Shown in pieces: positions 25,980 through 34,386 of a stretch of 38,742 bases of DNA (position 1 is its first letter; the number at the start of each line of letters is the position of its first letter). Location of the stretch: positions 1-38,742 of the forward strand of contig CADDZI010000023.1 in the NCBI GenBank assembly GCA_902812405.1. The letters run 5' to 3'. Both the position numbers and the translations under genes were made by a program. Source of the stretch: a bacterium. GTDB lineage: Bacteria; Vulcanimicrobiota; Vulcanimicrobiia; Eremiobacterales; Eremiobacteraceae. The notes below the pieces were generated by a model. The model saw only the letters and a list, made by a program, of their open reading frames with translations. It made no database searches and was not told the origin of the DNA.

Positions 25980-26663
25980 ATGCCAAAAGATTCGAAGATT
26001 CTTGTCGTCGATGACGAGCGCCCCATGCGGGACATGCTCCGCCTGGGTCTGGAGCGCCAGGGATACGTCGTGCGCGAGCTCTCCGACGGCCGAGGCTTGG
26101 AGAGTTGTCTTGCGCAATGGCAGCCCGACGCCATCATTTTGGACGTCATGTTGCCGTTCGCCGACGGCTTCGCCCTGCTGCCGACGATCCGGCGGTACAC
26201 ACAGGCGCCGGTGATCATGCTGACAGCCAAGTCGGAGGTCGAGGACCGCGTCACCGGGTTGCGCGCGGGTGCGGATGATTACGTCCCCAAACCCTTCGCC
26301 TTCGAGGAACTGGTCAGCCGGATCGAGGCCGCCCTGCGCAGACCGCACATCTCGCAACCCGAATTTTTGCGCTACGAAGACTTGAGTGTCAATCTCAAAA
26401 CGCGGGAGGTGACCCGCGGCGACAAGACGGTCACCTTGACCAACAAAGAATTCTCACTGCTCACGACCCTCATGCGCGAACCGCGGCGCATCTTCAGCAA
26501 GGACGAGCTGCTCTCGCTCGTGTGGGGCGAGGATTTCGAAGGCGAAGTCGGCAACGTCGAAACCTACATTTCGTACTTGCGGTCAAAGATTGATGCCGAT
26601 TTTCCCACGAAATTGATCCACACGATCCGCGGTGCCGGCTACAGCCTGCGCAGCGCCACCTGA
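25980..26663 (+). CDS. OmpR/PhoB-family response regulator
   Basis: A 227-residue two-component response regulator. The receiver domain has the acidic pair D11-D12, the phospho-acceptor D55 (AIILDVMLPF), T82 (VIMLTAKS) and K104 (YVPKPF). The C-terminal half is an OmpR-type winged helix (VTLTNKEFSLLTTLMREPRR, ETYISYLRSKID, HTIRGAGYSLR). The ATG at 25980 gives an ideal N-terminus (KILVVDDE), though the Shine-Dalgarno sequence is poor. It is divergent from the TonB-dependent receptor, so the shared 210-bp gap is a natural target for it. A histidine kinase lies 540 bp downstream on the opposite strand rather than in the same operon; partnership is inferred from proximity. Confidence 0.93.
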   Translation: MPKDSKILVVDDERPMRDMLRLGLERQGYVVRELSDGRGLESCLAQWQPDAIILDVMLPFADGFALLPTIRRYTQAPVIMLTAKSEVEDRVTGLRAGADDYVPKPFAFEELVSRIEAALRRPHISQPEFLRYEDLSVNLKTREVTRGDKTVTLTNKEFSLLTTLMREPRRIFSKDELLSLVWGEDFEGEVGNVETYISYLRSKIDADFPTKLIHTIRGAGYSLRSAT

Positions 26664-26694
26664 GTCTCACGCCGGATGCCGAGGCGCGCGGCGG

Positions 26695-27015
26695 TCAGGA
26701 ATTGGCGATAATGATGCGGGCGTGACGGACGATGCCCGAGACTTGCACCAGACCCTGCAGACTGTCGCCGGCGATGACGGTCACCCGGGCGCCCTCATGG
26801 CTGAGATCGCGAATCGTCTTCACGAGTGTCGCCCAGGCGGCGGACGCCACGGAGCGCGTCCGACGAAGGTCGATGGCGGCGTCCGCTTGCGGCTGCCGCC
26901 GAGCTTGCCTTTGGAAACGGCGCACCTTGCGGCACGCACGCGCATCGAGCACTTCATCGAACACGAGCGGCGGGAGGGAGGTGTCGGCGGGTTTGTCGTT
27001 GCGGGGTGCGTTCAT
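26695..27015 (-). CDS. Small STAS-like protein (possible anti-sigma antagonist type)
   Basis: A 106-residue protein with an unstructured N-terminus (MNAPRNDKPADTSLPPLVFD). The rest fits a STAS fold: a strand with IDLRRTRSVASAAW, where STAS proteins have D-x-S-x-(V)-x-x-x-D-S-S-G, a helix (ATLVKTIRDLSHEGARV), then VTVIAGDSLQGLVQVSGIV and ARIIIAN. STAS domains act in anti-sigma antagonists, transporters and lipid-transfer (MlaB-like) proteins. The classical DSSG serine context is altered (VASAAW), so phosphorylation is uncertain. It lies on the same strand 189 bp after the histidine kinase and is convergent with the response regulator (31 bp gap). Family assignment rests on pattern only. Confidence 0.5.
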   Translation of the reverse strand: MNAPRNDKPADTSLPPLVFDEVLDARACRKVRRFQRQARRQPQADAAIDLRRTRSVASAAWATLVKTIRDLSHEGARVTVIAGDSLQGLVQVSGIVRHARIIIANS

Positions 27016-27204
27016 GCGTCTGTCGTCCGTAAGGTGAGGAGGTCATGCGTGCGGCCGGCGAATCGGTGTCATTCGCCGCCGCGGCACTATTCTACCCCGC
27101 CCGACTCAAACGGTCCTGAGAAAGAGATGAAGATAAGCTGAAGGCGTGGCCGCACCTGGGCACCGGGCGCATGGCTGCTTCCCGGCGCACCGCACCAGGG
27201 GCCG

Positions 27205-28728
27205 TCAGCGGCGGGCGTGGTCGGAGGTCTGTACGACTGCGTACTGCCAAGCAGGAAAATGCAAGCGGACTGTCGTGCCCCGGCCAAGGGCCGATTCGAG
27301 GCTGACGGAACCACCCGCCCGCTTGACCGCGCGCTCGACGATCGCCAACCCCAAGCCCGCGCCGGTGATGGAACCGCTCGATTCGCCCCGCGAAAACCGC
27401 TCGAAGGCCCGCGCCCGGACCTCGGGGCTCATACCCGGGCCGTCGTCGGCAACGGCAACAACCACCGTATCACCCTCGACGCGGACGCGCGTTTGGATGT
27501 GCGAACCCGGGGCGTACTTCAATGCGTTGTCGATGAGGTTGCCGATGGCTTCGTGCAGCTCGGATTCCGAGACTTGAACGAAGGCGTCCCGTTGCGCATC
27601 CACCGTCAGGCGGGCGCCGTTGGCGAGCGGACGGAACGACGCGACGACGCTCTCGGCGATGTCCGCCGCGTCCAAGATCTTGACGTCGTGAGGCTCCTGG
27701 CTCTCCAAGCGCGTCAGCAACAGCAGTTTTTGGATGAGCACGCTCATCCGCTTACCCTGCTCGTCGATCTCCGAGAAGACGCGGGCGGCCATCTCGCCGT
27801 CTGCCTGGCCGCTCTGCCGCAGCAGCTGCACGTAACCCATGATGACGGCCAACGGCGTGCGCAGCTCGTGCCCCGCGTCCGCGACGAACTGGCGGATCTT
27901 GGCCTCCACTTCGGCGCGCTGCTGGGCCGCGGTCTGCATTTCGGAGGCGACGGCGTTGTACGCCGCAACGAGCTCCGTCGCGCTGCCGTCGTCCGGGTCG
28001 AACGTCTCCAGGCGGGCGAAATCGCCGTTTGCCAAACGCAGCAAGCCGGAACGCAGCCGGTCGAGCGGCCGGATGGCCGAGGCGAACAGCCGCCGGCCAA
28101 GCAGCAGGACGGCGACAAACGTCAGGAACATCGCCGCAATCGCCAGGCTCCGCGACAGGTTTTGAACGGACGCCACGACATCTTGGGTCGGACGGAAGAG
28201 CACTAGGCCGCCGTCGATGTGCACGAAGGAAGTTGGAACGCTCAGTTCGCCCAGCGGCCAGCGCAGCAGGTTGATTCCGCGCGTCGCCGGACCGGGCAGC
28301 CGCATCGCAAAGATCGTCCCGTGGAAGCCCACATCGGTCGGGACAAACGTCGGACCGGGTACGGGGGGCGGGGATGTGGCGACCGCAACCCGTGTCAAAC
28401 CGAACGGCCGGTACGGAAGGTTGCCAATCGCGGGGTCGCCCGCCAAGAGTTTGCCGTCGTCATCGTACACGGCCGCTGTGAAACCGGGCACGCTGCGCAC
28501 GAGCGTGACGATGGCCTGGGCTACCTGCGTGGGCGTCTTGTGATTGTTTTGCATCCTCTGGGCGACATGCGCGACGTCGTCGGCGATGTGAGCCCGCACG
28601 TTTGCATCAAACCACACGCTGGGCACAACCGCAGTCAGCCCCCACGACATTCCCAAAAAAACGACGAGAGATCCGGCGGCGGCTACGATGGCCAGCCATA
28701 AGCTTGAGGTCCAGGTACGACGATACAC
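27205..28728 (-). CDS. Two-component sensor histidine kinase
   Basis: A 507-residue membrane kinase. A first membrane helix (LWLAIVAAAGSLVVFLGMSW) is followed by a periplasmic sensor region of about 150 residues. A second helix (SLAIAAMFLTFVAVLLLG) leads into a HAMP segment (IRPLDRLRSGLLRLANGDFA). The HisKA motif is ADAGHELRTPLAVIMGYV with H287. The ATPase domain has an N box (IGNLIDNALKYAPG), G boxes DDGPGMSP and GAGLGLAIV, and an F box (FERFSRGE). The start is a GTG at 28728 with AAGGGG close upstream. The gene faces the OmpR-type regulator instead of following it. The sensor domain resembles nothing I can name. Confidence 0.92.
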   Translation of the reverse strand: MYRRTWTSSLWLAIVAAAGSLVVFLGMSWGLTAVVPSVWFDANVRAHIADDVAHVAQRMQNNHKTPTQVAQAIVTLVRSVPGFTAAVYDDDGKLLAGDPAIGNLPYRPFGLTRVAVATSPPPVPGPTFVPTDVGFHGTIFAMRLPGPATRGINLLRWPLGELSVPTSFVHIDGGLVLFRPTQDVVASVQNLSRSLAIAAMFLTFVAVLLLGRRLFASAIRPLDRLRSGLLRLANGDFARLETFDPDDGSATELVAAYNAVASEMQTAAQQRAEVEAKIRQFVADAGHELRTPLAVIMGYVQLLRQSGQADGEMAARVFSEIDEQGKRMSVLIQKLLLLTRLESQEPHDVKILDAADIAESVVASFRPLANGARLTVDAQRDAFVQVSESELHEAIGNLIDNALKYAPGSHIQTRVRVEGDTVVVAVADDGPGMSPEVRARAFERFSRGESSGSITGAGLGLAIVERAVKRAGGSVSLESALGRGTTVRLHFPAWQYAVVQTSDHARR

Positions 28729-28923
28729 GCCCCTTCATTCGTCGGCGGCTGAACGATTCTTGCACCCGCTCTGGGAACAGGAGGAACACCGAATCTGAAC
28801 CATCGGTCAGGCGGTACGCCGGGTGGATACGAGTACCTGCGGGAAGCACTCTGACCGGCCCTCGCCGTCAGGCCAACCACATAGGGCCGCGCTGCGGCGG
28901 GAACCGCCCGCTCGCGAATCGGT

Positions 28924-29264
28924 CTAAGGCACGGGAATACGTAGAAAGACGAGGCGCTTGAACGCGTCTAGCAGCAGCGCCAGCACAACGGCGACCGCGC
29001 CGAGCCCACCGAGCAACGCCCAGGGTAGAGGAGCCATGAGAATGCCAAGACTGGAGCGCGCCAATGAGCGTAGCTTCCAGACCCCGCCGCGACACGGCTT
29101 GCACCAGGATGATGGCTTCAAGCATCCAGGGTATGGGAGCCCACAGTTTTGCGACCAGCATCCGCCACAACGGCGCTCTCGGAGACGGCGTTTGGCCCCC
29201 AGCGTGCACGGCGGCGTGCAACCTCGGTGTCGCTGAGACCGCGGCTGCGGTCGGTGGGAGGCAT
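28924..29264 (-). pseudogene. Relic of a plasma-membrane-type proton P-type ATPase
   Basis: Three consecutive pieces of one protein family are visible in different frames. From an ATG at 29264: MPPTDRSRGLSDTEVARRRA then RWGPNAVSE, the start of a cation-ATPase N-terminal domain. After a frameshift near 29170-29185: APLWRMLVAKLWAPIPWMLE then AIILVQAV and GLEATLIGAL, matching the first membrane helices of H+-ATPases. After a junction near 29053, in another frame: ILMAPLPWALLGGLGAVAVV then LALLLDAFKRLVFLRI and a stop, the usual last helix and tail. An intact enzyme is about 800 residues, so roughly 700 residues are missing, including the DKTGT phosphorylation site. No complete copy lies in the window. 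The frames and family patterns are seen; the deletion history is inferred. Confidence 0.78.
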
Positions 29265-29267
29265 GTC

Positions 29268-29300
29268 GGCCGAGGACGGGCCCCCCCCCGTCCCGCGGCC
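29268..29300. other. GC-rich hairpin with a nine-C run
   Basis: GGCCGAGGACGGG and CCCGTCCCGCGGCC pair over most of their length (one bulge, one G-T pair) around a run of C residues (29281-29289). It lies just downstream of korB on the minus strand and upstream of the ATPase relic. There is no T run, so a terminator role is uncertain. The long C run is also a place where sequencing or replication slippage is likely. Confidence 0.4.
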
Positions 29301-29329
29301 GGCACCATTCGCTCGGCGACTCTTTGCTA

Positions 29330-30202
29330 TCAGGCGTACGCGTCTTGTAGAGCCGCCAAGCCGGGATCGACCGTTTCAATCGGCAGCGAGGCGATGGGCG
29401 GGCGGCCGGTACCCAACATGAGTTCCTCGAGCGTCGGCCGGATCTCGCGATAGAAGATGCCGAGCGGAATCTTGCCCGGCTGCGTCAGCGTGGCAAACGC
29501 CCGCACACGGTCGCGCACGTCGTAGCCGGGGAGGTCGTCTAGATGGTACACGTTCTCCTTGAACCACTTGTACGTATTGACTTTGTTGAACGTGACGCAG
29601 GGTGAGAGAACTTCCACGATCCCAAAACCCGGGTGCCGCACCGCCTCCTTGATCATCTCCGCCATCTGCTTGGGCTCGGAGGAAAATGCCCGGGCGATGA
29701 ACGTCGCTCCGGCCGCAAGAGCGATGGCCAGGCCGTTGATGGGCGCATCCGGGTTGCCCTGCGGGTGGGGTCCGGCTTTGTAGCCCAGCATGCTCGTCGG
29801 CGAGGACTGGCCTTTGGTGAGCCCGTAGGTCTGGTTGTCCATCACGATGTACGTCATGTCGGGATTCCGCCGCACGGCATGAATGAAGTGTCCGGCACCG
29901 ATGGCGTACCCGTCGCCGTCCCCGCCAGCGACGATGACGGTCAGATCGGTATTAGCGAGCTTGACCGCAGTTGCGGTCGGCAGCGCCCGGCCGTGCACGC
30001 CGTGAAAAGCGTAGGAGTGCAGGTAGCCGGAAATCTTTCCCGAGCAGCCGATCCCAGAGATGAACGCCACCTTGTGCGGTTCCAACCCCAGCTCGGCGCA
30101 GGCTTGCTTGAGCGCAGCCAGCACGCCGAAGTCACCGCATCCGGCGCACCACCACGACGGCGTCGCGGTGGCAAAATCTTTTGGCGTCAGCGTGGTTGCC
30201 AT
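29330..30202 (-). CDS. korB: 2-oxoacid:ferredoxin oxidoreductase, beta subunit
   Basis: The 290-residue thiamine-diphosphate subunit of a two-subunit 2-oxoacid:ferredoxin oxidoreductase, most like the 2-oxoglutarate enzyme (KorB). C19 and C22 (WCAGCGDFG), C53 (GIGCSGKI) and C202 (LSPCVTFN) match the four ligands of its [4Fe-4S] cluster. GGDGDGYAIGAGHFIHAVRR and MDNQTYGLTKGQSSPT are the cofactor-binding signature. Start at 30202, with GGAGAGG about nine bases upstream; the frame runs further into korA sequence but is not part of the family. It follows korA by 41 bp. The reaction couples 2-oxoglutarate oxidation to succinyl-CoA with ferredoxin reduction, or the reverse in reductive pathways. 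Confidence 0.92.
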   Translation of the reverse strand: MATTLTPKDFATATPSWWCAGCGDFGVLAALKQACAELGLEPHKVAFISGIGCSGKISGYLHSYAFHGVHGRALPTATAVKLANTDLTVIVAGGDGDGYAIGAGHFIHAVRRNPDMTYIVMDNQTYGLTKGQSSPTSMLGYKAGPHPQGNPDAPINGLAIALAAGATFIARAFSSEPKQMAEMIKEAVRHPGFGIVEVLSPCVTFNKVNTYKWFKENVYHLDDLPGYDVRDRVRAFATLTQPGKIPLGIFYREIRPTLEELMLGTGRPPIASLPIETVDPGLAALQDAYA

Positions 30203-30243
30203 AATCCGTATCCTCTCCTGCACCGTGTTCTTGCGGCCGGCAC

Positions 30244-32010
30244 TTACCGCGCGGCCACCCCCGCCGGCAGCGTTGCCATGCGGCGCGTAACGGCGTCGAG
30301 AATCTCCGCCGGACGGAACGGACGACCGTTGTACTTGCGCACGCCGTGCAGCGACGGCACCGGACCCGTGACCGCTCGAATGAGCCGTTCCAGCTGGCCG
30401 CTGATGTTGTTCTCGACGACGAAGACATGCTCGGCGCCGGCGACGAACGCGCGCACGTCGCCCTCGGGGAACGGCCACAGGGTGCGCAGCTGGAGGAACT
30501 TGCTCGCCACGCCGACGGACCGTAGGCGATCCTGGACTTCGCTGACCGGACCGCGATTGGCGCCAAACGCGATGAACGCCATGCCGGCCTCGGGTTCGCC
30601 GAACAGACTGGGCCGGGGCAGGTCGGCACGCATAGCATCCAGCTTGCGCATGCGCTTGTCCATCATGCGGGCTCGATTGGCGGCATCCTCCGTGATGACG
30701 CCGGCGTCGTTATGCTCCGAACCCGGCGCCAGATGCATGCCGCCCTCCACGCCCGGCACCGTCCGCAGGGAGACGCCGTCCTCGGTGAACGCAAACCGCT
30801 TGTACTCGCCGAAGGTGACGCCGCCGTTCCGAACGAGTTTCCCCCGGTCCACGGTAACGGCGCCAAGCTCCAAGCGCGGCAGCGTTTCCTTGCTCTGGCA
30901 CAGTGCCTGCTCGGTCAGGAGGAAAACCGGCACCTGGTACTTCTCGGCTAGGTTGAAGGCCGCGACCGTGAGGTAGAATGATTCCTCGACGGTACCCGGC
31001 GCGATGACGACTCGCGGAATCTCGCCATGGCCGGCAAAAATGACGTGGTTGAGATTGCTCTGCTCGGTCTTCGTCGGCATGCCGGTGGAAGGACCGGCGC
31101 GCGCACACTCGACGACGACGATCGGCGTTTCCAGAACCCCGGCCAACCCGATGCCCTCGGTCATGAGCGCCTGGCCGGGACCCGAAGTCGCGGTCATGGC
31201 GCGCACGCCGGCATAGGCGGCGCCAATCGTCATGTTGATGGCCGCCAACTCGTCTTCGGCCTGCACGACCGTCCCGCCGTAGCGGGGGGCGTGTTTGGCC
31301 ATCCACTCCAGAATATCCGTCGCGGGCGTGATGGGGTAGCCGGCCATGAAGCGGCACCCTGCGGCCAGCGCCCCATAGCCGATGGCATCGTTGCCCATCA
31401 TGAGCAGACGGTCGCCATCCGGACGCGCGCGCAGAGCGTAGCCGCTGGGGCGATCGAAGTGCTCGCGAACGTAGCGTTCGCCGGCCTCGATGGCTCCGAT
31501 GTTTTGGGCGACGACCTTCTCACCCTTACGCTCGTACTGCTTGGTGACCAGGCCGCGGACAATCTCTTTGTCCATACCGATCAACTCGCCCAACACGCCG
31601 AGCGAGATCGTGTTGCGCACGAGCTCCAGCCCAAGCTGCTTTTTTGCGATGTCGGCGAGAGGCACGTCGTACACGTAGACGTCGGGGCGGCGCGCCGCGT
31701 CGGTCAGCTTCTCCTGCGAATTGTCGAAGATGACAAAGCCGCCCGGGCGCATTTCGGCGATGTGTTTCTCGACGCACTCGAGGTCGAAGGCGACCATGGC
31801 GTCCACCATGTCTCCCAGCCCATAGTGAGGCTGCTCGCCGGCGCGAATGACGTAATTCGTGTGACCGCCGCGGATGCGGGACGGGAAGTCCTTGAAGGTG
31901 TAGACCTCCAGGCCCATACGCTTGAAGACGAGCGCAATGAGGTCGCCGGTGGTCAAGCTGCCGTCGCCGGCTTGCCCGCCGAAGAGGACCTGGATGTTGT
32001 TGACGATCAC
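30244..32010 (-). CDS. korA: 2-oxoacid:ferredoxin oxidoreductase, alpha subunit (gamma-alpha fusion)
   Basis: A 588-residue fusion. An N-terminal gamma domain (VLFGGQAGDGSLTTGDLIAL, FPSRIRGGHTNYVIR) is joined to the alpha subunit, with YPITPATDILEW near residue 225 and the pyrimidine-binding part (VQAEDELAAINMTIGAAYAG, TSGPGQALMTEGIGLAG). YPITP followed by a small residue is typical of the 2-oxoglutarate branch rather than pyruvate oxidoreductase; substrate is inferred from that and from gene order. The start is a GTG at 32010 with GAGG four bases upstream. About 400 bp without a gene precede it. 2-Oxoglutarate is also the amino acceptor of the two transaminases encoded further along the same strand. 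Confidence 0.92.
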   Translation of the reverse strand: MIVNNIQVLFGGQAGDGSLTTGDLIALVFKRMGLEVYTFKDFPSRIRGGHTNYVIRAGEQPHYGLGDMVDAMVAFDLECVEKHIAEMRPGGFVIFDNSQEKLTDAARRPDVYVYDVPLADIAKKQLGLELVRNTISLGVLGELIGMDKEIVRGLVTKQYERKGEKVVAQNIGAIEAGERYVREHFDRPSGYALRARPDGDRLLMMGNDAIGYGALAAGCRFMAGYPITPATDILEWMAKHAPRYGGTVVQAEDELAAINMTIGAAYAGVRAMTATSGPGQALMTEGIGLAGVLETPIVVVECARAGPSTGMPTKTEQSNLNHVIFAGHGEIPRVVIAPGTVEESFYLTVAAFNLAEKYQVPVFLLTEQALCQSKETLPRLELGAVTVDRGKLVRNGGVTFGEYKRFAFTEDGVSLRTVPGVEGGMHLAPGSEHNDAGVITEDAANRARMMDKRMRKLDAMRADLPRPSLFGEPEAGMAFIAFGANRGPVSEVQDRLRSVGVASKFLQLRTLWPFPEGDVRAFVAGAEHVFVVENNISGQLERLIRAVTGPVPSLHGVRKYNGRPFRPAEILDAVTRRMATLPAGVAAR

Positions 32011-32413
32011 TGCCTCGTTATCGGCCTTGTGGAGTACGGCGTGGAGCGTTTTGCCCGGTTAGATTGACCATCTGTCCATTGCCCGCTCCCAAAACAAGGC
32101 TTTTTCCAACTCGTGGAGCGGCTTCCTGCGAGGCCGCCAGGCCGTGTCGTGCCGCCGAACGCACTCCCAGAGGGTGGACGCAAGCATGCTCGGCCCGAGC
32201 GGTTTGCCGGAAGCGGTTGTGACGAGCTAGGGGGAGGCTTGCTCCAGGAAGGAGGCGACTGGCGTCATTCATGCCGAGCGGCGCAACGCCACGTCGCCGA
32301 ACCCGGGCTCCCGTTCAAGCCGTGCGCGTTGGGCATAGACCGGATCGCACGGGAAGATGATGTTGGGTCAACGGAGCCGGATGTGACAGATCAGGGCCCC
32401 AAGGATTGCGCTG
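32011..32413. other. Gap of 403 bp without a recognisable gene
   Basis: The gap lies between the PilZ gene and korA, both on the minus strand. Short open frames exist on both strands, but their translations are arginine- and proline-rich and resemble nothing. I see no tRNA, no palindrome of the local family and no clear promoter. A leader or small RNA for korAB would be possible, but nothing in the sequence shows one. Confidence 0.5.
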
Positions 32414-32821
32414 TCAGTCTCGCGCGTTGCGCGGAACGGAAAAACCCGTTTCGCGCCGGTGCTGTTCTTGGGTCAAAAATTCCGCGATTGCTTGGTCGCC
32501 GGCTGCCCCGACTCCGGTGAAGCGCACTCCTATGTGCCACTGAAGACCGCTCCCGTCTCGTGCAGCGTGAACCACCTCTGCATCGACGCCGTGCGGCTGG
32601 GTCCCGAGCAAGAGATAGAACCGAACGGGTTGTCCTTTGTGCAGAGGCTTGGCCGATGTTACCCGGGCTCCGCCCGCAGACAATTGGGTGACGATGACGG
32701 AACGCACCTCACCCGACCGCAGCGTCAGACGAGCGGGTTCGGTCATGACCATACGATACCAACGTCGCGCGCGACGGGACGCGCGGCCTCCCGTCAGCAC
32801 ATTGCGGAGCGCGTCGAACAT
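32414..32821 (-). CDS. PilZ-domain protein, altered c-di-GMP motif
   Basis: A 135-residue single-domain protein that fits the PilZ beta-barrel. An arginine-rich start (RASRRARRWYRMVMTEPARL) corresponds to the RxxxR region. VIVTQLSAGGARV (43-55) corresponds to the D/N-x-S-x-x-G motif, followed by KGQPVRFYLLLG and WHIGVRFTG. PilZ domains bind cyclic di-GMP and pass the signal to motility, exopolysaccharide or other targets. The first residue of the second motif is Q46 instead of D or N, which may weaken ligand binding. It stands alone, with gaps of 138 and 403 bp on either side, so its target is unknown. Confidence 0.72.
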   Translation of the reverse strand: MFDALRNVLTGGRASRRARRWYRMVMTEPARLTLRSGEVRSVIVTQLSAGGARVTSAKPLHKGQPVRFYLLLGTQPHGVDAEVVHAARDGSGLQWHIGVRFTGVGAAGDQAIAEFLTQEQHRRETGFSVPRNARD

Positions 32822-32959
32822 GTCGTGTGTTGCCTTTCACCCGCCGGCGAAGAACGTCCAGACAGTACGACCGGAGGATCGAGTGATGCGTTTCACACGT
32901 CCGGCCGCCGCATGTCATATGGCATACGCGCACGGGAGTCTGCCAGACCGCCCGGCCTT

Positions 32960-34282
32960 CTATCCGGCTGGGATGAAACGCGTCAGACACGTGCCTGACG
33001 CAACGTACAACGCGCCTTGCGCGACCGACGGACCCCGCCCGAAAGCCGGTGCGCAGACCCGCCAGCGCCCCAGCGGCCGTCCGGTACCCGCCGCAAATGC
33101 GTCCAGCCAACCGGTCGTCTCAAGGGTCACGACCTCGTTGCCCCAGAGTACCACGCCGCCGTACTCGGGACCGGTTGGCTCGCGCCAGACAATCGCGCCG
33201 TCGCGAGCGCGCAAGGCGGTCAGCGAGCCGCGATCTCCGTCGTAGAGCGGAACGAAGACCACGCCGTCGCCAACCGCCGCCGCGCCGATGATTGATGCGC
33301 CTCCCGACGCGTCCGGCACCCGGGTCTTCCATAACAAACGTCCGGTTGCGGCATCCACCGCGTAGTAGGAACCATCCTTGCTGCCTTCACCGACGACCGT
33401 CACGCGGCGGCCTCCGATGGTGACGGCAAACAGATTGGGCGAGGCAAAGAAATCTTCGTCGAAGGCGTCGTGGGGGTGGGAGGGTCCGAAGGTCCACAAT
33501 GCCTTGCCGGTGCGAAGATCCAGGGCGATGATGCTGTCACTGCCGGGATCCGGACCGGGCGGCGGCTGACGCATGGGCAGCGGATTGCCCGAACCGATGT
33601 ATGCGATGCCGGCGGCCGGCTCGACGGCCGCACTGGCCGAGACGCCGGAACCGGGCCCTGTGTAGCGGGCCGGCTCGTACACCCAGCGCACGCGGCCCGT
33701 GGCGGCATCCAGGGCCAGCTCGCGTCCACGATCGGTGGGGCGGTCGGCCATGAGATCGATCCCGATGAGCACGACGCCGTCGGCGACGACCGGCGAGGAG
33801 TAGACGTCATCGTTGCGGCCCATGTCGCAGATCGTCGTGCGCCACAGGCGCGTGCCCGTGGCCGCGTTGAGTGCGGTTAGCGTACAGTTGCCGCTGGCGG
33901 CATACGCCGTGCCGCCGTCGAGCGCGACCGATCCGATGACGCCGCGCGGGCCGCCGTAGGTTTCATCTCCATTGGCACCCAGGTACGTCTTCCAACGCAC
34001 GCGGCCGGTCGCCGCATCCAACGCGACGACGTCTCCGCGCCACGTACCGACGTACACGGTGTCACCCTCGCTGGTCGGCGTTGACGTGATGCGGCTTGCA
34101 GCCACGTAGGTCCACGTCCGGATGAGCTTTGCCGAACCCGGACCGGGCACGACGTGACCCGAGTTGTTCAGATCGGCGCGCAGCAACGGCCACGTTTGGC
34201 GCGGTGCCGCGCCCACGCGCGGACCCGCCCGCGCGGCGCAGGCGCTTGCACAGATCAGGGCTGCGAGCAGGAGATAGCGCAC
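32960..34282 (-). CDS. Exported PQQ-type beta-propeller protein
   Basis: About 440 residues from the GTG at 34282. The N-terminus MRYLLLAALICASACAARA is a signal peptide; ASAC could be an imperfect lipobox. The protein then shows repeated quinoprotein propeller units of the form A-x-D-A-A-T-G-x-x-x-W (VVALDAATGRVRWKTYLG, TALNAATGTRLWRTTIC, ALDAATGRVRWVYEP, AVDAATGRLLWKTRVPD). The stretch DEDFFASPNLFAVTIGGRRV followed by VVGEGSKDGSYYAVD recalls polyvinyl-alcohol-dehydrogenase-like quinoproteins. There is no CXXCH haem site and no clear quinoprotein dehydrogenase active-site signature, so catalysis is unproven. Four cysteines (two near the start, two near the end) could form disulfides. No good Shine-Dalgarno sequence was found. 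A terminator separates it from the aldehyde dehydrogenase upstream. Confidence 0.8.
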   Translation of the reverse strand: MRYLLLAALICASACAARAGPRVGAAPRQTWPLLRADLNNSGHVVPGPGSAKLIRTWTYVAASRITSTPTSEGDTVYVGTWRGDVVALDAATGRVRWKTYLGANGDETYGGPRGVIGSVALDGGTAYAASGNCTLTALNAATGTRLWRTTICDMGRNDDVYSSPVVADGVVLIGIDLMADRPTDRGRELALDAATGRVRWVYEPARYTGPGSGVSASAAVEPAAGIAYIGSGNPLPMRQPPPGPDPGSDSIIALDLRTGKALWTFGPSHPHDAFDEDFFASPNLFAVTIGGRRVTVVGEGSKDGSYYAVDAATGRLLWKTRVPDASGGASIIGAAAVGDGVVFVPLYDGDRGSLTALRARDGAIVWREPTGPEYGGVVLWGNEVVTLETTGWLDAFAAGTGRPLGRWRVCAPAFGRGPSVAQGALYVASGTCLTRFIPAG

Positions 34283-34336
34283 GGCTGGTGTTGGGAGGGG
34301 CCCAACCTTCCGTTGCCGAGCGACACCACCCTGCCG

Positions 34337-34376
34337 AAAAACTTGCGTGGCGGTCCCGCCGGTGCGACCGCCACGC
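34337..34376 (-). terminator. Intrinsic terminator of the aldehyde dehydrogenase gene
   Basis: A perfect 11-bp stem (GCGTGGCGGTC with GACCGCCACGC) around a ten-base loop. On the minus strand it is followed by AAG and five T residues. It begins about ten bases after the stop codon. This is the clearest intrinsic terminator in the window and marks the end of the gabT-patA-aldehyde dehydrogenase operon. Confidence 0.85.
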
Positions 34377-34386
34377 CCTCGCCGAC

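Noticed and set aside
27045-27119. 24-codon open frame on the plus strand with a strong GAGGAGG eight bases upstream, overlapping an 8-bp hairpin (27056-27078)
   Set aside because: Too short and unsupported by any family; the purine run may be chance. It would deserve attention only if ribosome profiling or conservation supports it.
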